Source: Patescibacteria group bacterium (GTDB lineage Bacteria; Patescibacteriota; Minisyncoccia; Phycocordibacterales; PALSA-1337). Taken from it: DNA of 35,961 bases. Shown here in pieces: positions 13,808-22,800 of the stretch. The position numbers were made by a program, and so were the translations under genes. Within the stretch, counting starts at the first letter, position 1; each line of letters begins with the position of its first letter. The notes beneath the pieces are model-generated. The model was not told where the DNA came from, searched no databases, and was given only the letters and a program-made list of their open reading frames with translations. The stretch covers positions 1 through 35,961 of the forward strand of contig JAGWWT010000012.1 in NCBI GenBank assembly GCA_018970245.1, given 5' to 3'.

Positions 13808-15745
13808 CTACCTCAAGAGAGCGTTCGATGTTTGGGGGTCCGCCAGAACGTTGTAGACGGCCGGCGCACGGGTCACGACGGCTCCGGCCGCTTGAGCACC
13901 GTGCCCGATAGCTTGTCCGACTGCTTGCCGCCCGAGTGCTCGCTGAAGGACATTGGCGGCGAGTTCGGGATTGAGCATTTCCGTGGCAATCTGAATCGAC
14001 ATGGCCCGGTTCAAACGTCCCGCGCCAATCTGAAAAACGCGATTCGCGACGGTCGCAATCGGGTTCAGCAGGTTGATCTTTAGGCCGCCGATGGTGTCAC
14101 TTCCCACCCGCGCCGGATTCGGACCCGAGCCGCTGGCAGCCATGACCTGTTGTTCGGTCGTCTTGGCACGGGAGAGGTCGTCTCGAACCGAATTCAATTG
14201 GTCGAGTTGCACCGGGGTAAGGATCTGGTCGAGAGTTTGAAAGCGCGGTGCGCCGTTTGTCGCCCGCCGAATGGTCGTCGGGGCATTGTCCAGGGCTCCA
14301 ACATAGCGCGTCGCCCGTTGCGTGGCTGTCCCTTCCCCGAGAGCCGGTGTCAACTGCCCTTCGAGGTACTGTCCGACTTCCATCTGATTGATCGGTTGGC
14401 TCATGATGGCGTGAGCGTTCCGGGCTGTCCGATATGCCGGATTACGGTCTTCCAACCAGTTGAGATAATCACCACGGGCGGATTCAATGGCGGCATTCGC
14501 GTTTCGTGCGTTTGTGGTTGTCGCGTTTGGCGTCACCGCGTCGTCAAGAGCCGTCTTGATCAAATGAGCACCGCGCCCGGTCAAGGCGCCCGTTGTCGCG
14601 TCCCAAAGGCTTTCGTTACGATTCGCCGCAATGGTCTGCGCTTCCCGAATCGCGGACGCGATAGCGGGCCGTTGAGCGAGAGCTTGAAAATCTGCATCGA
14701 GTGGGATGACGGCGGTATCAGCTACCCCGTAATTGAAATTGCTGGCGAGTTGGCGCAAATTCCGCGCATTCTGCAAATCAGCCGGTGTCCGACCTACCTG
14801 TTGAACCTGCGCGATACGTGCCGCGTTCTGGTCTTGAAGCCGCTGGTAGTATTCATCGGGCAACGTTTGCGCCGCCTGGTCGCCCATCGCGGAAAAGCGC
14901 GTCGCGGCCGCCGGGGAAGCCGCTTCCGCTGCGGTCGGTAGACTCCCCGGTACGATCTGATGAGCCCCTACGTTCTGAAGGGCTGTCAGAACTGCCGGTC
15001 CCCGCTCATCCACGGCACGCAGGTAGGTCATCCCCTTTGGTCCGATTGCCGCCATATTGTACCCATACCCGAGTCCGTGTCCGATCACGCTTGCGGGCAA
15101 GCTAAGGGCGTTCATCGGATTCGACACGTTCCCGGCCACCCGAAGTCCCGTCGAAAGGGCATTCGTGGCACCCGCAGTCCGGGCCATCCCGGCAACGTCC
15201 GCTACCCGCGCCGCGCCGCCCGCAACGGCTTCTCCCCCCGTCAACAAGGTTGAGGCGTCGGCAAGGAAGCCCATCGGGTCGTTCGCAATCGTGTTCATGA
15301 CTCGCTGGGGATTCCCGTAGCGCTGTGCGTACATTCCCCCGATGGCGTTCGCACTCGAAATGGCGTGTGCGATGGCACCCGGATTTCGTACGAACTCACC
15401 AATGGCCTGTTGCGCTTGGGGTGTAAGACCTTTGAGCACCGCGCCCGCCGCCGCGCTTCCGAGCCCTTCCACCGTTTTGATCGGATGTTGAAGGGCAGTC
15501 AGCATCCCCGTTCCGAGTTTCACCGCGCTTGGGATGACATGTTGAACCGCTTGACCGGGAACCTGCGAAAGTGGAACGTCGGTTGACGCAGGTTGTGGAG
15601 CCGGAGTTGGAGTCGTCGGGGGTATCTGATAGCGCGTCCACGGTTCTTGAACTGCGGGAGCCGGTGCGGGTTCGACCGAGGCGCTACTGTCCGGGTCCGT
15701 CGCCGCCTGGTACTTCCTCCACGGTCCTTCTGCCGGTGCGGTCAT
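13808..15745 (-). CDS. Large ejection-type virion protein, 645 aa
   Basis: ATG at 15745 overlaps the previous stop (ATGA). The protein is Ala-rich and largely helical. It begins with a Pro-rich region containing two related short motifs (GPWRKYQ, EPWTRYQ), then hydrophobic Ala/Gly helices (about 75-260) and a long helical body with many Gln/Asn. It is the third of three large helical genes between the fibre and lysis genes, where P22-like phages carry the ejection proteins gp7, gp20 and gp16. No lytic transglycosylase site is visible. By place and composition it should leave the capsid with the DNA and help build the channel through the envelope. Direct similarity to gp16 cannot be judged by eye. 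Confidence 0.75.
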   Translation of the reverse strand: MTAPAEGPWRKYQAATDPDSSASVEPAPAPAVQEPWTRYQIPPTTPTPAPQPASTDVPLSQVPGQAVQHVIPSAVKLGTGMLTALQHPIKTVEGLGSAAAGAVLKGLTPQAQQAIGEFVRNPGAIAHAISSANAIGGMYAQRYGNPQRVMNTIANDPMGFLADASTLLTGGEAVAGGAARVADVAGMARTAGATNALSTGLRVAGNVSNPMNALSLPASVIGHGLGYGYNMAAIGPKGMTYLRAVDERGPAVLTALQNVGAHQIVPGSLPTAAEAASPAAATRFSAMGDQAAQTLPDEYYQRLQDQNAARIAQVQQVGRTPADLQNARNLRQLASNFNYGVADTAVIPLDADFQALAQRPAIASAIREAQTIAANRNESLWDATTGALTGRGAHLIKTALDDAVTPNATTTNARNANAAIESARGDYLNWLEDRNPAYRTARNAHAIMSQPINQMEVGQYLEGQLTPALGEGTATQRATRYVGALDNAPTTIRRATNGAPRFQTLDQILTPVQLDQLNSVRDDLSRAKTTEQQVMAASGSGPNPARVGSDTIGGLKINLLNPIATVANRVFQIGAGRLNRAMSIQIATEMLNPELAANVLQRALGRQAVGQAIGHGAQAAGAVVTRAPAVYNVLADPQTSNALLR

Positions 15746-17259
15746 TTCGTTACCTTCGACCAGCTTGACGGATTGCCAGGGTCGCCGCCATTGAAGATGT
15801 AACCGTCTTCCACGGTTCCGGGAGCTAGCCCAAGACCGTTAAGCGACTGATCTTCGGATGGCATCTCAAGCGGTTTGAAATCGAGATTACCTTGCGTAAT
15901 CGGCGACATTTGACCAAGGGTGTCGTTATAGACGCTCACGTTGTACTGGGCCATACGCTTGTACAGGTTCAACATTCGCGTAAGGGCGCCCGCATCGAAC
16001 GATACCTTGCTCAAGGTCGCCTGATTGAGCAAACTCAATTCCGGCCCGGCAAGGTATCGGAACGAAGATCGAGACATTCCACCCGCCGCCACTGTGGACA
16101 TGATGTTTGTTGCCAGTTCTTTCGCGAGGATTTGGGTGTTCGCAATTTTTCCGGTTGCCGCGTCCGACACGCCAAGGGCCTTGAGCACTCGCGCACCCTG
16201 CAAACTCAATTCGGCGCCCGCTCCCGTGAAGACCTGACCGCTGTTCAATAGTCCGAGGGCTTCGTTAATGTTCCCGATCGTGATGTTCGCGGTCTTCGCT
16301 GCCCCGTACAACGGTTCGAGGATCTTGTTGCCAGCGACCGCTTGCAAACGACTCATTGCCCCTTGCTGTTCCATTCTGGTCGCCTGAACCTTGGCACCCG
16401 CTCCGATTCGAGCGCTTTGTATTTCGGCATTCGCGGATATCCGTCTGCCTTGAATCCCCGCCGCCGCAAGGATCTTTGCGGATTCGATGCGTGCCAAGTT
16501 GGAAGTTAAGGCTTCTGGGCTCAAAGACACCTTGAATGGCGTCGATTGTTGCGTTTGACCGCCGACATAGGCGGGTAGTGCGGTAACGACTTCTTGGTTG
16601 CCTTGATTGACGACGTTCGGCCGAGCGCTCTTGAGCATGTTTTCGGCGCCTAACATCGTCGAACGCATGTACTGGTTCAGCGCATCCGGGCCTTGTGCGA
16701 TGGCAGCATTCAGTTTTTCGTCATCGAGTTCCGTTTGTGCTTGAACCTGGTCGCTTCCCATCCCCATCGCACCGTAAAGGTGCGAAAGAAGGGGAGCGCT
16801 CACGCTCTTATGCCAGTTCAGAACGGCGTCAGCGGTATTCTGAAATTGCGTTTGGTCGTACTGGCCTTTGTCGTCGGGCTGCATCATCGGGATTTGAGCA
16901 AGCTGATTCTTTGCCGTCTCAATGCCCGGCAAGAGAGATTCTACCTGCGTTTTGGCGATATCCGCCCGTGTCTTCTGAATTTCGAGGTTCGCCTGGTAAA
17001 CCTGCGGAATCGCAGACCCGGCTCCCGCTTGTGCAAGCTGCCCACCAATCATGTTCAAATTGATCGTGCCATCCGGGTTGATAACACCTGGTGTCTTGTA
17101 CGCCTGGTTCAAGGAGTTCGCGATGTTCAACTGGTTCTGTGCCATTGCGTTCTGCGTCATCGCGCCTTGTGCGCTCAAGAACTCCCCGTACTTCTGAAGC
17201 GGGTCCGCAATCTGCGGTGGCTGAACCTGCGTCAGAATGTCAGTGTTGAGAGTATTCAT
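15742..17259 (-). CDS. Ejection-type virion protein, 505 aa
   Basis: ATG at 17259 lies three bases after the stop of the upstream gene. The 505 residues are rich in Gln, Asn and Ala and are mainly helical: an N-terminal region with LQKYGEFLSAQGAMTQNAMAQ, a long middle (KTRADIAKTQVESLLPGIETAKNQL) and a final domain (LELLNQ-like turns, LNLYKRMAQYNVSVYNDTLG). The C-terminus includes PGTVEDGYIFNGGDPGNPSSW, a motif I associate with phage virion proteins of this class. It occupies the middle position of the ejection trio. No enzymatic motif is seen. Probably travels into the cell envelope with the DNA. Confidence 0.75.
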   Translation of the reverse strand: MNTLNTDILTQVQPPQIADPLQKYGEFLSAQGAMTQNAMAQNQLNIANSLNQAYKTPGVINPDGTINLNMIGGQLAQAGAGSAIPQVYQANLEIQKTRADIAKTQVESLLPGIETAKNQLAQIPMMQPDDKGQYDQTQFQNTADAVLNWHKSVSAPLLSHLYGAMGMGSDQVQAQTELDDEKLNAAIAQGPDALNQYMRSTMLGAENMLKSARPNVVNQGNQEVVTALPAYVGGQTQQSTPFKVSLSPEALTSNLARIESAKILAAAGIQGRRISANAEIQSARIGAGAKVQATRMEQQGAMSRLQAVAGNKILEPLYGAAKTANITIGNINEALGLLNSGQVFTGAGAELSLQGARVLKALGVSDAATGKIANTQILAKELATNIMSTVAAGGMSRSSFRYLAGPELSLLNQATLSKVSFDAGALTRMLNLYKRMAQYNVSVYNDTLGQMSPITQGNLDFKPLEMPSEDQSLNGLGLAPGTVEDGYIFNGGDPGNPSSWSKVTK

Positions 17260-17262
17260 CGT

Positions 17263-18387
17263 CTAACTGCCCGTCAGGTAGTAATCGTTCAACCACGGTT
17301 GCGCCTGCGGGACAGGAGGCGCAACCGGAGATTGATCGTATACAGGTGGGGGAGACACCACCGGACCACCGATCGGGGTTGTCGGATATCCCATCTGACC
17401 AAGCGGAATGTAAGTCGATTGATTCGAAGGGGCTTGCTGCGGTTGAGGGTTCGTCGGATTCTGCGAAAGCAGTTTGTTCAGCAAATTCGCACTGACGTAA
17501 GAGTTGATCCCATTGCTAACACCGCTGTTCAGTGCGTTCGCAGACCCGATTAGACCGCCGGCTTGAGCGTTTGCGACCCCGATTTGGCCAGAAGCAGTCG
17601 ATTGACCTACGCCGGTCAGAACGTTCCCGACGTTCTGACCGTACGAACCGTACACGTTTGCAAGGTTCTGGCCGAGATCCCTGTACAGACTGCCTAGCCC
17701 ACTGCCGTACGCGCTAAGTGCGGTTCCGAGTTGCCCGGCCGCCTGCGCGCCGTACCCGGCTTGCGCTTCCAAGGGTTGCAGGTTCGCTTGATAGCGTGAG
17801 AAGGCTCGGTTGAACCAGTCAGAGTAGTCTTGGGCAGCCAATCCTTGCGCGTATCGTCCCATTGCCTGCATCGTAGATGACGACATGAGGCCACCTTGCG
17901 CCGCACCGTTTGCCTGAATGCCCTTGAGCCCTTGCTGTAGGCTCCACTGGTAGCCCGGACTTTCGAAGAAGTTGCCCGGATTGAACTGCATTCCGCTCAA
18001 GCTATTCAGGGCATTGTTGCCGGCCGTCAGATAGGGTTGTTCGATCCCCACCTGACGGTTCAAAGCGCCCGTAAAAGCATTGATCGCGTTCGTGTTCGCG
18101 GTGCCCAGTGCATTGACCGAATTCGTATTCGCGGTGCTTAGCGCGTTGATTGCCGCTTTGCCCGCGCCCGCCTGGGTTTGGGCAGCTTGGGTAGCGGCGT
18201 TTGCTTCCGTCTGTGCGGCGTTTTGAGACGCGATTCCCTGTAAACCACCCATTGTCATTCCCGCGCCAGCCACAATCAACGGGATACTGCCGCCAGCCGT
18301 AAATGGTGTACCCAGAATGCCAGCAGCGGCCAAACCAAGACCACCGGCCGTTTCAAGACCGGGAATGATGAAGTCGGTCCAACCCAT
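17263..18387 (-). CDS. Ejection/DNA-transfer-type protein, 374 aa
   Basis: ATG at 18387. The N-terminus carries a Gly/Ala-rich hydrophobic hairpin (GLGLAAAGILG, IPLIVAGAGMTMGGLQG), as in small ejection proteins that insert in membranes. A region of short repeats follows (ALSTANTNSVNALGTANTNAINAF). The middle has the stretch SPGYQWSLQQGLKGIQANGA and SSSTMQAMGRYAQGLA, which I recall from phage proteins annotated as DNA transfer or internal virion proteins. The end is Pro-rich and low in complexity. Position fits the first ejection protein (gp7-like). Function by synteny and composition. Confidence 0.75.
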   Translation of the reverse strand: MGWTDFIIPGLETAGGLGLAAAGILGTPFTAGGSIPLIVAGAGMTMGGLQGIASQNAAQTEANAATQAAQTQAGAGKAAINALSTANTNSVNALGTANTNAINAFTGALNRQVGIEQPYLTAGNNALNSLSGMQFNPGNFFESPGYQWSLQQGLKGIQANGAAQGGLMSSSTMQAMGRYAQGLAAQDYSDWFNRAFSRYQANLQPLEAQAGYGAQAAGQLGTALSAYGSGLGSLYRDLGQNLANVYGSYGQNVGNVLTGVGQSTASGQIGVANAQAGGLIGSANALNSGVSNGINSYVSANLLNKLLSQNPTNPQPQQAPSNQSTYIPLGQMGYPTTPIGGPVVSPPPVYDQSPVAPPVPQAQPWLNDYYLTGS

Positions 18388-18423
18388 TGAGTTTCCTCTA
18401 GGGACGCGGGATGCCCGAGTATA

Positions 18424-18582
18424 CTACGGTTGGTCGCCGTCGTTCAAGGGGGTCGCCGCCTTGGTGGCTTCCGCCTGCATTTCTTCGTATGCCGCGAGAC
18501 GCCCGGCCACGAAATTGATCTGGGCAAGGAGATTTTCCTTGACGGTCTTCGCTTCCGCGATGAGTTTTTCGATCTTTTCCAT
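18424..18582 (-). CDS. Small coiled-coil protein, 52 aa
   Basis: I choose ATG at 18582, after a clear AAAGAAAGGAAA ribosome site; the frame remains open upstream to 18648 but that part overlaps the fibre gene. The 52-residue product (MEKIEKLIAEAKTVKENLLAQ...) is a charged amphipathic helix with a short disordered end (ATPLNDGDQP). It lies between the tail fibre and the first ejection protein. It may be a fibre chaperone, a minor virion part or a small regulator; nothing in the sequence decides. Confidence 0.65.
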   Translation of the reverse strand: MEKIEKLIAEAKTVKENLLAQINFVAGRLAAYEEMQAEATKAATPLNDGDQP

Positions 18583-18598
18583 TTTGAATTTCCTTTCT

Positions 18599-21500
18599 TT
18601 AAGACGGTTCGAAAATGATCCAGTTAAATGTACTGGTATCACTGGCATTACTGCTTTCTACCACGAAACTAACACCACCGGTAATAGTCTTAACGGTAAG
18701 AACTCCTAAATTTGCGACACCCGCTTGGGTATCTGTAAGGAAAATTATTGAATTTGCTGTAACAGCAGTCGTTGAAATAGTCGCGGAACCAGCAGTAAGC
18801 GTTCCAGTACCCATCTTACAATTAACTCCTGTTTTAATCGACAAACCAGAACCACTAGTTTTGAGAATCAATTGTCCTGCTGAATTCAATCGCATTGTTT
18901 CTACAATAGCTTGGCCGCTAGTCTTAGTATAGAATTCCAAACGGCCAGAGTCGGAACCCCCTGAATCAGTAACCCCACCAAACCTCGAATTATTCGAATA
19001 CGATCCGCCACTGCGCTGATAAAACCCGAAATATGTTCCATCTCCGTTCGGTGCCGAATCGGCGCCTGCCGCCCTATCTTGTTCGAATTTTATCGACAAT
19101 GCCCCGAAAAGGGTTCCATGAAAATAACTACCTCCGTCTGTCATTCCGTCAATTGATAAATTTCCGTTGGAAGAAAAGTTAGTAACACCTGAAAGTGCGC
19201 CCACCATAGCAACATCACCATTTAAGTATGAACTCCCCGTAACCTGTAATTGCTCGGAAGAATGGTCAACCGTGGACCCAAGAAGCAATTTCCCTGCATG
19301 ATAACTCGCGCCGCCCGCCGAATAAATCGCCCAATTCGTTGCGCCGGTTGTCTGATTTTCAAGATAAAGACCGTAATTGGTCGTGATTGTGCCACCACCT
19401 GTAGGGTTATGCACGTAAATCCCGGATGATGCCGTTATCGTTCCCGCTGTCGCTTGAACAATCGCATCTACAGCGTGAGCATTCGTTGTAGTTCCCGCGC
19501 CAGATTGCAAAGCGTGCGAGATAACACCGTAAAGATTGGTCAAAGTGGCCGATGAAGACGCATTTTCACCTAATGCGAAAATCCCCGAAAGACTAGTTAC
19601 GTTCTGATTCGAATTCCCGTAGCCATATCCCTCAAGCGCGTAAAACGTTCCGGTTGAACCCGCACCCGGACTTGCCCGAAGAACCGAGTTCAGACCGATA
19701 ATTGTTCCGCTTGTCGCTGTTGACGTGGCCACGTTCCACGCATTAGCGGGCGTAGAAGCCCCCGGAGCCGGGAAAATGGTGCCGTATGCGTTTGTCGTGG
19801 CCGGTGGGAATCCCGCTGTCGTCGCCGTGCCCGTGTCCGAGGTCGTAATCGACGTTCCCGCCGTCGCGGTGCCCGTCAACGTTTTAACCAGGGTTGCCGT
19901 CCCGTAGACCCCGGAAGAGGTCGTACGATAGACCGTGTATTGCGTCGCTCCTGACACCGGATTCCACGATAGGTTCACCGTCTGGGTCGTGGCCGAAACA
20001 TTCACGCTGAATTCGACGCTGCCGACCGTTTCCCCGGTCCCGTCGCCCGCCGTGACCTTGTAGTAGTAGTTCCCGGTCGCACCCCATCCGCCGCCGCCAG
20101 CCGATGTCGAAGCTGCCCCATTCGTCGGAGCCGGTAGCGCGATACCGAAAGATCGATCCGGCGTGACTTCCGGTAAGGGTCGAAGATCGGTAACACTGGT
20201 AACACTTGATGACCCCGAATTGATCAGAATTGTATCGTTGTACGTGTTCGGACCCGGACCCGTATTTTCAGTCGTGAACGTGATAGTGCCCGCGCCCGCG
20301 CCGCCATTGATCGTGATCTGGGTAGAAGTCGGCCACCCATTATAAGGCGACCCAGCCGATGCAACTCCGTTCCAGGATATGGTTCCAGCATTCGGGAAGC
20401 CAGCAACTTGCAGAGTGTAACTATTGCCGGCCGTTCCGCCCGAAATCGAGTATTGCGGATTTCCACCTTCCGTATGTGTCGTATCTCCTGATTGATTCGT
20501 GCCCGTCTGACTTCCCGCCGCACCTGACACCACCTTGAACAGTCGAATCGAGTTTGCCGCAACGACAGGTGCATTCGCGTTGTTCGCAACCGATGTATAG
20601 GTGTAATTTCCATCTGTCGTTACCGCGCCGGTCGTGACCGTCTTAGACGCCGACACCGAAAAGGGAACCGCGTCTGAAATATCGACGTAAACATCCTGCG
20701 AAGCGGGATACGTGACCGCTGTAGACGTGGCAACAACTCGCGCACCTTTGACAACCGCATACCCGCTAGGAGTCGTCATTGTGGCACTAGCGGGAGACGG
20801 AGTTGTAGGCAGAAGGCCGGAAATAACCGAATCTATCCACTGGTCTACCTGTTGAACATTCGGTCCTTGATTCCCGGTTGCCGTTTGCGGTTGTAGCCAG
20901 TTTCCCGCGTGGTAACTTTGACCACCCGCCGAATAAATGGAATAGTTTGTCGTCGCTCCAGTTATGGCCTCAAGATAGAGTCCATAAGCGTTTGTGATGG
21001 TCCCTGTAATGATAGGTGTATGTCCGTAGAAAATGGCAGCATTCGTAATCGTGCCACCCGTGTCAGCTTCCACATAACCATCAAACGTATGAGCGTTTGT
21101 TATCGTTCCGCCGTTTCCAGTTTGCTTTGATATTGCAGAACTTGCATACGCGTTGCCAAATGTGCCACTAGTCGCAACGTTTTCCGCAATTCCGTATATT
21201 CCAATCGCATACCCTGTGATTGACTGTGCTGAACTATTCTGTGTCCATCCTTCAATAGCGGTGTATGTACTACTTGACGCACCAGAAGGGTTAATAGCGT
21301 TTTTACCTTTCGCCATAATAAACCCAGTAGTAGTAGTAGGTGCTGCTTCTATATCAAGTGTAAAACCCGGGGTCGCAGTTCCAATTCCGAGTCGATGATT
21401 CGTGTCATCCCAGAAAAGTTGAGCGTTATCTTGTGCGAGCGCCCCTGACGCGCCCGCGAAGATGATCGAACCCTGCGTCGGAACCCACCACGACGGGGCA

Positions 21501-22297
21501 GCATTCGCGCCAGACACTAAAGCAAGGTTCGCCGTGGCCGTTGCTGCCAATCGCGTTTCTACGCCCGCAACCCCGCCATAGATCATATCGCCGGGTCCGG
21601 TCATCGGATTGGCAGCCGTGTTCACCCACGACAAGACGCCGTTCCCATCGGTCTGCAAGATTTGATTCGCGTTGCCGGCCGAGGTGGGTAGGGTAGCCGT
21701 CCAGGTGCCCGCCGCGTCGGCTACCGTGACCGTGACGGTCCCCGAGGTCTTACCGGCCAGCTTGAGAGCACCGTCAGCCGCCGGGCCGGTCCCCCCAATC
21801 GTTAGGTTCATCCCAACTACCGGCGTCGCGGTCACGGACGGCGCCCCGCCGGAATCGGTGTTCAGAAGCCCGTAGTTCGCCGTCGCGACTTCCCCTATCA
21901 CATTGTCAGCCGTGCTTGCGAGAAGCCGCTTGTTGGTCGTGGTAGCCGGGTAGGTCGCCGTCGTGTAAACGTTGTTGGTTCCGTCGCTACGGATAATCTG
22001 ACCCGCATTCCCGGAAGCCGAGGGATAGGTAGGGGTAGACCAGGACGGGGCACCTGTCGCACCCGAAAGCAATGCTTTCCCGGCTGTCGCCGTTCCGGCC
22101 AGAATGGCACCCGCTGTCGCGGTCGAATAGAAGATACCGCCGTTGTTGGCCGTGAGTGCCGCCGCCGTTCCACCTTCAGCAAGCGGGATAACTGGACCTA
22201 CCCAATTGCCGTTCTTATCAACAACAGAAGTTCCGTTGACTTCATAACCGGCGGAAATGGCCCCTTGCGAGTTCAGTGGACCAAGAAATTGATTCAT
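18599..22297 (-). CDS. Tail fibre or adhesin, 1232 aa
   Basis: ATG at 22297 overlaps the stop of the needle-like gene by one base. The protein is rich in Thr, Ser, Gly and Ala with many short beta repeats, as in trimeric fibres. Residues 1-320 form repeats of the type LPLAEGGT...SAGNANQILQTDGNGVLSW. A module at about 347-467 recurs at about 887-1003, ending in both cases IYSAGGxSYHAG. Ig/fibronectin-like segments occupy about 600-700 and 733-830 (NLSWNPVSGATQYTVYRT). The last 75 residues (KMGTGTLTAGSATIS...TSTFNWIIFEPS) are a widespread C-terminal fibre domain. No chaperone triad is evident. Base composition shifts between GC-rich and AT-rich blocks, consistent with mosaic exchange. It should bind the host surface. 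Confidence 0.85.
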   Translation of the reverse strand: MNQFLGPLNSQGAISAGYEVNGTSVVDKNGNWVGPVIPLAEGGTAAALTANNGGIFYSTATAGAILAGTATAGKALLSGATGAPSWSTPTYPSASGNAGQIIRSDGTNNVYTTATYPATTTNKRLLASTADNVIGEVATANYGLLNTDSGGAPSVTATPVVGMNLTIGGTGPAADGALKLAGKTSGTVTVTVADAAGTWTATLPTSAGNANQILQTDGNGVLSWVNTAANPMTGPGDMIYGGVAGVETRLAATATANLALVSGANAAPSWWVPTQGSIIFAGASGALAQDNAQLFWDDTNHRLGIGTATPGFTLDIEAAPTTTTGFIMAKGKNAINPSGASSSTYTAIEGWTQNSSAQSITGYAIGIYGIAENVATSGTFGNAYASSAISKQTGNGGTITNAHTFDGYVEADTGGTITNAAIFYGHTPIITGTITNAYGLYLEAITGATTNYSIYSAGGQSYHAGNWLQPQTATGNQGPNVQQVDQWIDSVISGLLPTTPSPASATMTTPSGYAVVKGARVVATSTAVTYPASQDVYVDISDAVPFSVSASKTVTTGAVTTDGNYTYTSVANNANAPVVAANSIRLFKVVSGAAGSQTGTNQSGDTTHTEGGNPQYSISGGTAGNSYTLQVAGFPNAGTISWNGVASAGSPYNGWPTSTQITINGGAGAGTITFTTENTGPGPNTYNDTILINSGSSSVTSVTDLRPLPEVTPDRSFGIALPAPTNGAASTSAGGGGWGATGNYYYKVTAGDGTGETVGSVEFSVNVSATTQTVNLSWNPVSGATQYTVYRTTSSGVYGTATLVKTLTGTATAGTSITTSDTGTATTAGFPPATTNAYGTIFPAPGASTPANAWNVATSTATSGTIIGLNSVLRASPGAGSTGTFYALEGYGYGNSNQNVTSLSGIFALGENASSSATLTNLYGVISHALQSGAGTTTNAHAVDAIVQATAGTITASSGIYVHNPTGGGTITTNYGLYLENQTTGATNWAIYSAGGASYHAGKLLLGSTVDHSSEQLQVTGSSYLNGDVAMVGALSGVTNFSSNGNLSIDGMTDGGSYFHGTLFGALSIKFEQDRAAGADSAPNGDGTYFGFYQRSGGSYSNNSRFGGVTDSGGSDSGRLEFYTKTSGQAIVETMRLNSAGQLILKTSGSGLSIKTGVNCKMGTGTLTAGSATISTTAVTANSIIFLTDTQAGVANLGVLTVKTITGGVSFVVESSNASDTSTFNWIIFEPS

Positions 22298-22800
22298 TAG
22301 TTGGCCACCGTCGCAATCACAATCGCACCCGTGAAAGAATCACCGCCGGTATCGAAAGTGACGTTGAACGACGAATCCATCGTCCATCCGATTCCCACTT
22401 TCGTATAAGTTCCCGCAACAAGAGAGAGGCAGTCTATCGAAGTCGGGTAATTGCTAAGTGAAATTGAAAACGGGCTCGATTTTCCATTGAACTTGTAAAC
22501 GGTTCCTTTGGTAGCCGCTAGTTTGGAGTTGATGGTCGTGATTTCCGAATTGATAGTCGTGATTTCCGAATTGATGGTGGCAATGTTCGAGTTTGCCGTG
22601 GCAATGTTCGAGTTTGCCGTGGCAATGTTCGAATCAATGGTGTTGATATCCGTTTGAAGTGTGCTCAAAGAAGAAACGGATGCACCGCCGCCTAAAAGCT
22701 GGCTCATCGCATTCAAGAATCGGAACCATTCCCGATTCACTTTCCCGGTTGTCAGATCGACGAACGGTGCGTGAGGCGTAATCAGGGCAGCGTTAGGCAT
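22297..22800 (-). CDS. Coiled-coil tail needle-like protein, 167 aa
   Basis: ATG at 22800, overlapping the gp10-like gene by 8 bases. Residues 1-40 (PHAPFVDLTTGKVNREWFRFL) resemble attachment segments of phage tail proteins. Residues 51-96 are near-perfect heptads (NIATANS twice, NIATINS, EITTINS twice), which should form a parallel trimeric coiled coil. The final 70 residues (YKFNGKSSPFSIS...FTGAIVIATVAN) look like a small beta knob. The gene follows the gp4-like and gp10-like genes in the same order as P22 genes 4, 10 and 26, and gp26 is the trimeric needle that plugs the tail. Sequence similarity to gp26 itself is not visible, so the assignment is by order and architecture; a short fibre is the alternative. 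Confidence 0.65.
   Translation of the reverse strand: MPNAALITPHAPFVDLTTGKVNREWFRFLNAMSQLLGGGASVSSLSTLQTDINTIDSNIATANSNIATANSNIATINSEITTINSEITTINSKLAATKGTVYKFNGKSSPFSISLSNYPTSIDCLSLVAGTYTKVGIGWTMDSSFNVTFDTGGDSFTGAIVIATVAN
22513..22650 (-). repeat. 21-bp in-frame repeats coding heptads
   Basis: About six consecutive 21-base units, some identical over 20 or more bases, encode the seven-residue repeats of the needle-like protein. Because the period equals one heptad, unit gain or loss keeps both frame and coiled-coil register. Confidence 0.85.
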
